Shown one piece after another: positions 58,323 to 64,000 of a stretch of 64,000 bases of DNA (position 1 is the stretch's first letter; every line of letters starts with the position of its first letter). Below the pieces are notes generated by a model. That model saw nothing but the letters and a program-made list of their open reading frames with translations. It did not search any database and was not told the DNA's origin. A program made the position numbers and the translations under genes. This stretch comes from Amycolatopsis azurea DSM 43854 (GTDB lineage: Bacteria > Actinomycetota > Actinomycetes > Mycobacteriales > Pseudonocardiaceae), in the NCBI RefSeq assembly GCF_001995215.1, contig NZ_MUXN01000014.1, forward strand, positions 118,926-182,925, in the 5' to 3' direction.

Positions 58323-58371
58323 CGAGTGTGGAGGATTTGGGACATCGAGCGCCCCAAATCCTCCACGCTCG
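58323..58371. repeat. 19-bp hairpin with 11-nt loop, second family
   Basis: Arms 58323-58341 and 58353-58371 pair with one mismatch; loop ACATCGAGCGC. It resembles 13491-13537 in stem sequence and loop length. It lies 30 bp past the beta-helix gene and before the gene at 58449, so it may terminate the operon. Confidence 0.8.
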
Positions 58372-58448
58372 AAAGATTTCGGGCGTGACCGGACCGTTCA
58401 TCGCCTCGGGGAGCGAACTTTGTCGGTGGCGAGGTTCATGGTGATCGG

Positions 58449-59396
58449 GTGCAACGAGGAACCTGGTCGACCGACCCCCTGCTCATCCACGGCCCGCTGG
58501 TCGTCCGCGCGGCCGCGCTCAGAGCCGCCGGCGTGCCGGGACGAACCATTTCACGCCGATGCGGCCCCGGTGGCCCCTGGCAGCGGTTGCTGCCCGGAAT
58601 CGTGCTGCTCCACAGTGGAGAACCCACCGGTGAACAGCAACTCCAGGCGGCGCTGCTCCACGGCCGTGAAACCGCGGTCCTGACCGGTCTCTGGGCGCTC
58701 CGCCGCCATGGGCTGGAGCGGCTGCCGCCACCGCGGGACGTGCATGTTCTGGTGTCCGCCGATCGTCGTGTCACGTCGACCGGTTTCGCTCACGTCGAGA
58801 GAACTCGGCATCTGCCGAGGCCGCACTTCCGAAACGACCTCCCCGTGGCACCTGTCCCCCGAGCCGTCATCGACGCCGCCCGCAGGCTCACCGACCCTGA
58901 CGAGATCCAGGCGATGATGGCCGAGTCCGTCCAACGCCGCTTCTGCACCACCGAAATGCTCACCCGCGAACTGGACCAAGCCGGCCGGCCCGGAACAGCC
59001 CTGCCCCGGCAAGCTCTGGTCCCGCTTATCTGCGGGGCGAGATCAGTCGCAGAAGCCGACGCCTGGCGTCTCTGGCGAAGATCCGGCCTCCCGCCGGGCC
59101 ATTGGAACGTCCCGATCTTCGACGCGAACGGCACCTACATCGCCACCCCGGACTTCTGGTGCGACGAGATCGCGTTCGCCTGGGAGATCGACTCCTACCG
59201 CCACCACGCGAACCTCGAAGACCATCGGGACACCGTCGCCCGCAACGCCAGGTACGTCGCCGCCGGGATCGTCGTGCTCCAGACATTGCCGTCCCGGCTG
59301 CGCACCGAGCCGGACCAAGTGCTCAGGGAGCTTCACGCCGCGTTCCGGACCGCCCAAGCCCGACCCAGGCCCACCGTCAGGCGGGCTGCCGCGTGA
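58449..59396 (+). CDS. AbiEi-antitoxin-like/Vsr-type nuclease-fold protein (DUF559-like), function unknown
   Basis: 315 residues from GTG 58449. It belongs to a widespread actinobacterial group: an N-terminal winged-helix-like domain (AAALRAAGVPGRTISRRCGPGGPWQRLLPGIVLLHSGE) and a C-terminal restriction-endonuclease-like domain (FDANGTYIATPDFWCDEIAFAWEIDSYRHH with Asp/Glu/Glu). The catalytic Lys of true nucleases is not obvious. No partner toxin gene nearby. Its last 20 bp overlap the convergent PAP2 gene. Confidence 0.8.
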   Translation: MQRGTWSTDPLLIHGPLVVRAAALRAAGVPGRTISRRCGPGGPWQRLLPGIVLLHSGEPTGEQQLQAALLHGRETAVLTGLWALRRHGLERLPPPRDVHVLVSADRRVTSTGFAHVERTRHLPRPHFRNDLPVAPVPRAVIDAARRLTDPDEIQAMMAESVQRRFCTTEMLTRELDQAGRPGTALPRQALVPLICGARSVAEADAWRLWRRSGLPPGHWNVPIFDANGTYIATPDFWCDEIAFAWEIDSYRHHANLEDHRDTVARNARYVAAGIVVLQTLPSRLRTEPDQVLRELHAAFRTAQARPRPTVRRAAA

Positions 59397-60015
59397 GCCG
59401 ATCCACCGCCCACCCCACCATCGGGACCACCGCGACAGCGACCCCGAAACCCCCGAAGGTGTCCGTCGGATAGTGCGCCCCCAGCGCCACCTCCGCCCAC
59501 CCCATCGCCAGCCCCGCGAAAGCGACCATCCCTGCCAGCACCCAAGAACCGCCGAGAGGTCCGAGCCCCCGCACGTCGATCACCAGCAGCGCGACGACGG
59601 TCGCGACGGTCACCGCGAAGGCCGTGTGCCCGCTCGGGTAAGACAGGAACTCATCGTGGATCAGCCTGCCGACCAGGGGTTTCAGGCCGGTGGTCAGCGC
59701 CACCGTCACCCCGCTGGCCGCCACCATCAGGATCGCGATCCGCGGCCGCCGGTGCCGCAGGCACAGCCAGCCGAACAGGGCGATGACGACGACCGCGCCG
59801 ATCGGTTCGCCCGCGAAGTCGATGGCGGTCGCGACGTACCAGAGCGGGCCCTCGACCCGGTCGACGACGGGAAGCACGAGGGCGTCCAGTCCGGCGAGAT
59901 GGGAGGTGCCGGCGTAGCGGATACCGAGCACGAGCGCGACGACGAAGCCGAAAGCGCCCAGGGTCCAGAGCGGGATCCGCGCCCGCGGTGGCAGCGCGGG
60001 CGGACCGGCGATCAC
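59377..60015 (-). CDS. PAP2-family phosphatase-like membrane protein
   Basis: 212 residues from GTG 60013-60015 (GTGA overlap with the glycosyltransferase upstream). Five or six membrane segments. PAP2 core: KPLVGRLIHDEFLSYPSGHTAFAVT with catalytic His in PSGH, and GWAEVALGAHYPTDTFGG. In the third motif the usual Ser-Arg is Ala-Glu, a departure from active PAP2 enzymes. In the glycan operon it would recycle undecaprenyl pyrophosphate or act on lipid phosphate. Confidence 0.85.
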   Translation of the reverse strand: MIAGPPALPPRARIPLWTLGAFGFVVALVLGIRYAGTSHLAGLDALVLPVVDRVEGPLWYVATAIDFAGEPIGAVVVIALFGWLCLRHRRPRIAILMVAASGVTVALTTGLKPLVGRLIHDEFLSYPSGHTAFAVTVATVVALLVIDVRGLGPLGGSWVLAGMVAFAGLAMGWAEVALGAHYPTDTFGGFGVAVAVVPMVGWAVDRLTRQPA

Positions 60016-61205
60016 GCGAAGGACACCGAATCGATCGCGGCCTGGTAGCCGCCGACGAGCCGTTCCAGGCCGACCTTCGGCGTGAACTCCTGCTCGTAGA
60101 CCAGCCGCGCCGCCCAGCCCATCTCCTGGTTCCGTTCGGCGTCGCCGACGATCTCCCGCAGGCGGGCCGCGAGGGCCTCGGGGTTCCCGGGTTCGTGCAG
60201 CAGGCCGGTGACGCCGTCTTCGACGAGTTCGCGGAAGGCGCCGTGGGCCGAGGCGACCGTCGGGACACCGGCGGCCATCGCCTCGACGACGACCAGCCCG
60301 AAGGCCTCCAGCCATTCCGACGGCGCGATGACGGCGTTCGAGCGGGCGATCAGGTCGCGACACTCCTCTTTGGACTGAAGACCGACGTAGCGGACGTCGT
60401 CGCGGCCGTCCGCCCAGCGCGCGACCTCGTCCTGCATCGGACCGGTGCCGGCGATCACCAGCGGCGGCAGCGGGCCGCCCGCGGCGACGAGCAGGTCCCA
60501 CGCCCGCATCAGCAGGCCGACGCCCTTCTCCGCGGTGATCCGGCCGAGGAACAGCAGGTGCTCCCCAGCGCCCTGGCGCGTCTTGCCGGGATCGGTCACG
60601 TAGTTGTACTTCACCCCGAGCCGGTCGGCGGGCATCCCGGCGGCGATCAGCACCTCACGTTGCGCCTTGGAGATGCAGAAGAACCGCGACACCCCCGACC
60701 ACCAGCGGTTCCGGTTCAGCATCAGGCTCGCCGCCATCGGCACGGTCGCGAGCCCCGAGCCGCGGTAGCACCCGTGCCGCACGGCGGGCATCGGCGACCT
60801 GCCCACGCAGTCGGTGCACACCTGGCCGTCGCGGTACAGCGTGCCGGGCGGGCAGATCAGGGTGTAGTTGTGCACGGTCGCGACCGTCGGGACCCCGGCG
60901 TCGGCGCAAGCGGCCAGTACCGACGGCGAAAGCAGCGGGAACGTGTTGTGGATGTGGACGACGTCCGGCCGGTCGTCGGCCAGGCGCCGGGCCAGGTCCG
61001 CGCGCACGGCCCGGTTCCACGGCACCTGGAGCGGGACGACGGCCTTGCGCGGCAAGGACATCTCCGCGATGTCGTCGCTGCGCCGCTCGAACAGGCCGAC
61101 CTCGTGCCCGGCCTCGGCCAGCAGCGCGGTCTCCTGGTCGACGACGTTGTTCTCCCCACTGGGCTGCTCGGATCTGTACCGGTTGTGGATCACGAGGACC
61201 TTCAC
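60012..61205 (-). CDS. Glycosyltransferase family 4
   Basis: 397 residues. GT-B pattern with N-terminal MKVLVIHNRYRSEQPSGENNVVDQET and DVVHIHNTFPLLSPSV, and C-terminal nucleotide-binding LLFLGRITAEKGVGLLMRAW and APSEWLEAFGLVVVEAMAAGVPTVAS. It is a retaining cytoplasmic transferase. A cluster of four cysteines at about 124-147 (CPPG..CTDCVG..GCYRG) is probably structural. It overlaps the polymerase gene upstream by ATGA. Confidence 0.95.
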   Translation of the reverse strand: MKVLVIHNRYRSEQPSGENNVVDQETALLAEAGHEVGLFERRSDDIAEMSLPRKAVVPLQVPWNRAVRADLARRLADDRPDVVHIHNTFPLLSPSVLAACADAGVPTVATVHNYTLICPPGTLYRDGQVCTDCVGRSPMPAVRHGCYRGSGLATVPMAASLMLNRNRWWSGVSRFFCISKAQREVLIAAGMPADRLGVKYNYVTDPGKTRQGAGEHLLFLGRITAEKGVGLLMRAWDLLVAAGGPLPPLVIAGTGPMQDEVARWADGRDDVRYVGLQSKEECRDLIARSNAVIAPSEWLEAFGLVVVEAMAAGVPTVASAHGAFRELVEDGVTGLLHEPGNPEALAARLREIVGDAERNQEMGWAARLVYEQEFTPKVGLERLVGGYQAAIDSVSFA

Positions 61206-62419
61206 GCGGGCTCCTTGAGAAACTCAGGTTCGTCGGTGGGCACACGCACCAGCAACGACGCGGCCAGGGCCAGATGCAACAGGTAAGGCGACGCGTCGCC
61301 GAGACCCGCCTCGGTGTAGGAGGCGGAAAGACAGTAGGTGATCAGGAAGATCGCGCACGCCCTGGCAGGCGACGGCGGGCGCAGCACCGCGACCACGACC
61401 AGCACGAGCAGGTACGCCGCCACGATCACGATCCCGACATAACCCTGTTCGTGGTACACCGCGAGCCAGCTGCTGTCGATCGGGAGCCCGTCGTAGGACT
61501 TGTCGGTCAGGCCGACGCCGAACAGGTACTCCAGCGTCGTCCGCGGCGCGTCGAGCAGCGCGTCCCACACCTTCGCGCGGCCGGTGAGACTGGAGAAGTT
61601 CTCCTCGGACTGTCCTCGCAGGAACCATGACTGCACGAGCCCGCCCAGCGCGACCACGACGAACAACCCGCCGAAGATCAGGCCGGTGAACACCTTGCGC
61701 GCGCGGGCGCTGGACATCCATTGCGAGATCAGCGCCACGATGGTCCCGACGACCAGGCCGAGCATCGCGGTGCGGGTATGGGTCAGCAGCAGCACCGCGA
61801 ACGTCGGGACGATGACGACCAGCGCGTGCTTCCGTGCCAGTTTCCCGCTCAGCCACAACAGGATCGTGAGGCCGATGACGATGGCCGCGTACTGCCCGAC
61901 CTGCGGCGGGGTCAGCGGCCAAACCGTGCCGGTGAGCCGTCCGCCGTATTCGAACGGCAGCGCGTTGCCGGGGCTGAGCCCGAGCCCGATCACCACCGTC
62001 ACCAGCACGGCGCCGTAGGTGCGGATGTGCTGGCGGACGAGGTCGAGGCCGCCGTCCCACCAGCGGGTCAGCAACCACAGCGTGCTCAAGAAGAGCGCGA
62101 ACCGGAAACACCGGAACAGCGCGCCGAAACCGCCTTCCAGGTTCAGGCTCGCGACCACGCTCAGGATGGCCAGCAGCGTGAGCAGGAAGAGATAGGCGTT
62201 CGGCCGGAACCGCAGCCTGGGGTTCAGGGCGAGCGCGATGATGAAGGCACCGCCCAGCGCGCCCATGGTGATCAGCTGGCTGACCGACCTGGGCAGCGGG
62301 AGGACCGTCTTCGCCCCGGTCGAGCCGAGGGTGTTGATGATCAGCAGCGTCCAGGCGATGGCTGTCGCTTTGGGAAAGCCCCGGATCGCGGGAGCGGGCC
62401 GGACGGCGGGATCGAGCAT
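61202..62419 (-). CDS. O-antigen ligase/polymerase-like membrane protein (Wzy)
   Basis: 405 residues with about eleven hydrophobic helices. A long loop between helices holds the Wzy_C-like region (GRAKVWDALLDAPRTTLEYLFGVGLTDKSYDGLPIDSSWLAVYHEQGYVG), where ligases keep a catalytic Arg and His. It should polymerise or ligate repeat units outside the membrane. Its start is 1 bp after the stop of the beta-helix lipoprotein gene; both are on the minus strand. Confidence 0.92.
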   Translation of the reverse strand: MLDPAVRPAPAIRGFPKATAIAWTLLIINTLGSTGAKTVLPLPRSVSQLITMGALGGAFIIALALNPRLRFRPNAYLFLLTLLAILSVVASLNLEGGFGALFRCFRFALFLSTLWLLTRWWDGGLDLVRQHIRTYGAVLVTVVIGLGLSPGNALPFEYGGRLTGTVWPLTPPQVGQYAAIVIGLTILLWLSGKLARKHALVVIVPTFAVLLLTHTRTAMLGLVVGTIVALISQWMSSARARKVFTGLIFGGLFVVVALGGLVQSWFLRGQSEENFSSLTGRAKVWDALLDAPRTTLEYLFGVGLTDKSYDGLPIDSSWLAVYHEQGYVGIVIVAAYLLVLVVVAVLRPPSPARACAIFLITYCLSASYTEAGLGDASPYLLHLALAASLLVRVPTDEPEFLKEPA

Positions 62420-62420
62420 G

Positions 62421-63950
62421 TCAGCCTCCTCCCGCGCGGGTCAGTTTGCTGCCCTGGTCCTGGCGGTAGGGCGCGCCCTGCCATTCACCGAAGCCCAGCA
62501 CGCGGCTCGGCTCGAACGCCACGAAGTTCCACGGCCCGGAGTAGGTGTTGTCGTGGAGCCGGTTGCCCTGGTCGAAGGTGATCGCCTGCTGGACGACCTC
62601 GCCCTTGTACGGCGACCACTCCGGGAAGGTCCCGAAGTTCGCGAGCATCGCCATCCGCGCGCAGCTCTCCTCGCAGCCGGTGACGACCGGGTCGAGCACG
62701 AACCGGTTGTGGTGGATCTCGACGCGCTGCGTCTTCCACCGGCAGTCCTCGTTCAGCGCGCCCGACGCGATCGCGGGCTGCGCGCATTTCGCCTGTTCGG
62801 GCACCAGCCGCGTGCAGGAACCGGACGAGGTGTTGGCCGGGCTGTTGCAGAACCGGTCGGAGTTCTCCCACAGGGTGACGCCGTTCCAGTTGTTCTCGAA
62901 CGAGTTGCCGGAGATCTCCAGTTTGTCCGTGCGTGCCTTCACCCTCGGCTCGCCGCCGGACTCGGACAGGTAGATCGACGCCACCGGGAAGCTGTCGCCG
63001 CGGTCGATGTAGCCCTTGCCGTCCACCCAGTTGTTCCGGCGGATGGTGTTGCCGCGGATGACGGCGTTGTAGCTGGTCTCGTACATCAGGGCGGAGCCGT
63101 CGTTGTTCTCGATGACGTTGCCCTCGACGAGGAAGTCGTTGTTGTTCGTGTCGGCCCACAGCCCGACGCCGCGGTTGTCGTGCACCCAGTTGCCCCGGAT
63201 GTCGGCGCCGTCGACCGACCAGAACTTGATCCCGCCGGAGCAGCCGCAGCCGTCGATCTTGCTTTCCCAGTCGCCGGTGTTGTTACCGGAGATCTCGTTG
63301 CCCTCGACTACCAGGCCCTTGATCGCGTTGCCCTGCGCGTAGGCGTTCATGCCGTACTGCCCGTTGCGCCGCAAGCAGTTCGCGCGGACCTGCTGCCGCG
63401 CGCCCGCCATCAGCGCGGCGCCGTCGTTGTCCTGGACGGTGCTGTGTTCGATGACCCAGCCGTCGGCCGAATCGTGGTTGACCACGCCTTCATCGTGCGG
63501 CGCGGCGAAGCCCTGCACGGTCAGGTACTGGATCTTGACGTCGGCCTCGTGGCCGGAGAAGGCGTACTGGTTGATCTTCCGGCCGTCGAGGATCGCGTTC
63601 GGCGCGCCGAGGTAGACGTTGCCCGTCTTCGGGTTGACCTGGTCGTAGCGGTCGTCGCCGAGTTTGTGCGTGCCCGGCGCGAGCCAGAAGGTCGTCCCGG
63701 CCGGGCTCGACCGCGTCTTCGCGGCGAGGTCGCCGGGCACCGCCGGGTCGATCTTGACCGCACCCGCCGGCGCTTCGGCCGGCCCCGCCTTCGCCTTGTC
63801 GCACACCTGCGCGATCGAGCCGGACGGCGCCTGCGCCGGATCAGGCCCCTTCCCTGCCTCGTCCGGTCCGGAAGTGCAGGCGGTGAACGTCAGCGAGCCG
63901 AGCAGCACCAGAAGTGCTGCCCGGCGGAGACGGTGCGGTCGTGCTGTCAC
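62421..63950 (-). CDS. Beta-helix lipoprotein (paralogue 3)
   Basis: 509 residues from GTG 63948-63950. N-terminus RPHRLRRAALLVLLGSLTFTACTSG has a lipobox (FTAC), so the protein is anchored at the outer face of the membrane. The beta-helix body matches paralogues 1 and 2: SSPAGTTFWLAPGTHKLGDDRYDQVNPKTGN, GCGCSGGIKFWSVDG, GLWADTNNNDFLVEGN, ENSDRFCNSPANTSS, CRWKTQRVEIHHNRF. It is the only one of the three with a lipid anchor. GTGA overlap with the gene upstream. Confidence 0.9.
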   Translation of the reverse strand: MTARPHRLRRAALLVLLGSLTFTACTSGPDEAGKGPDPAQAPSGSIAQVCDKAKAGPAEAPAGAVKIDPAVPGDLAAKTRSSPAGTTFWLAPGTHKLGDDRYDQVNPKTGNVYLGAPNAILDGRKINQYAFSGHEADVKIQYLTVQGFAAPHDEGVVNHDSADGWVIEHSTVQDNDGAALMAGARQQVRANCLRRNGQYGMNAYAQGNAIKGLVVEGNEISGNNTGDWESKIDGCGCSGGIKFWSVDGADIRGNWVHDNRGVGLWADTNNNDFLVEGNVIENNDGSALMYETSYNAVIRGNTIRRNNWVDGKGYIDRGDSFPVASIYLSESGGEPRVKARTDKLEISGNSFENNWNGVTLWENSDRFCNSPANTSSGSCTRLVPEQAKCAQPAIASGALNEDCRWKTQRVEIHHNRFVLDPVVTGCEESCARMAMLANFGTFPEWSPYKGEVVQQAITFDQGNRLHDNTYSGPWNFVAFEPSRVLGFGEWQGAPYRQDQGSKLTRAGGG

Positions 63951-64000
63951 AACGGCGGGTCCTCGTTACTGGTGTCGAAGGTGAGCTCGGTGGTGAAAGT
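63947..64000 (-). CDS. C-terminal end of a minus-strand gene (truncated by window edge)
   Basis: Only the last 17 codons are visible, ending TFTTELTFDTSNEDPPL and TGA in GTGA overlap with the beta-helix lipoprotein gene. It is the next gene upstream of the minus-strand glycan operon. No function can be assigned. Confidence 0.6.
   Translation of the reverse strand, partial: TFTTELTFDTSNEDPPL

Overview
The window is about 70% G+C, uses GTG/TTG starts freely, packs genes with ATGA/GTGA overlaps, and carries the actinobacterial order mkl(ABC ATPase)-rplL-rplJ, rplA-rplK-nusG-secE-tRNA-Trp and tRNA-Thr/tRNA-Met-rpmG-hadA-hadB. F420-type oxidoreductases, a MaoC (HadAB-like) pair, an Mce/YrbE lipid-import operon and a HAIR-like box before lon fit a mycolata-related actinomycete. 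The best guess is Pseudonocardiaceae, Amycolatopsis-like; the assignment is an inference from content, not a database match.

Layout. 1-3138 (-): end of an Mce transport operon (ATPase, two YrbE permeases, truncated Mce). 3.6-9.7 kb (-): two ribosomal-protein operons with nusG and secE, interrupted by a (+) membrane protein and a (-) hydrolase. 9.9-13.3 kb: aminotransferase, F420-type oxidoreductase, SGNH hydrolase. 13.7-15.1 kb (-): HadAB, L33, two tRNAs. 15-33 kb: a mosaic of regulation and housekeeping: an EAL/degenerate-GGDEF membrane protein, GNAT and methyltransferase genes, lon, a PhoX-type protein, DedA, a NarL-type two-component pair, an ArsR-VOC pair, a divergent TetR/VOC pair, and YajQ. 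33-45 kb: secreted and redox proteins, rmlA, two flavin monooxygenases, HtpX, a BtrH-like protein and a subtilase.

45.0-64 kb is a cell-surface polysaccharide locus. One (+) operon with mostly overlapping genes encodes a sugar C-methyltransferase, sugar-1-phosphate nucleotidyltransferase, PIG-L deacetylase, epimerase, M28-like (DUF2172/DUF4910) protein, Wzx-type flippase, GT2, pyruvyltransferase-family protein, RmlC-like epimerase, class-III aminotransferase and two secreted beta-helix proteins. A (-) operon facing it encodes a beta-helix lipoprotein, a Wzy/O-antigen-ligase-type polymerase, a GT4 and a PAP2 phosphatase. Together they look like a Wzx/Wzy-type export system for a modified glycan, with three paralogous beta-helix proteins as its most unusual part.

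The most striking non-gene signal is a 20-bp palindrome, consensus GCGTTTAGC-(CC/GG)-GCTAAACGC. I count 20 copies, all between genes at seven loci, including two tandem arrays, the tighter one with a 36-37 bp period. A second hairpin family with an 11-nt loop occurs at 13.5 and 58.3 kb.
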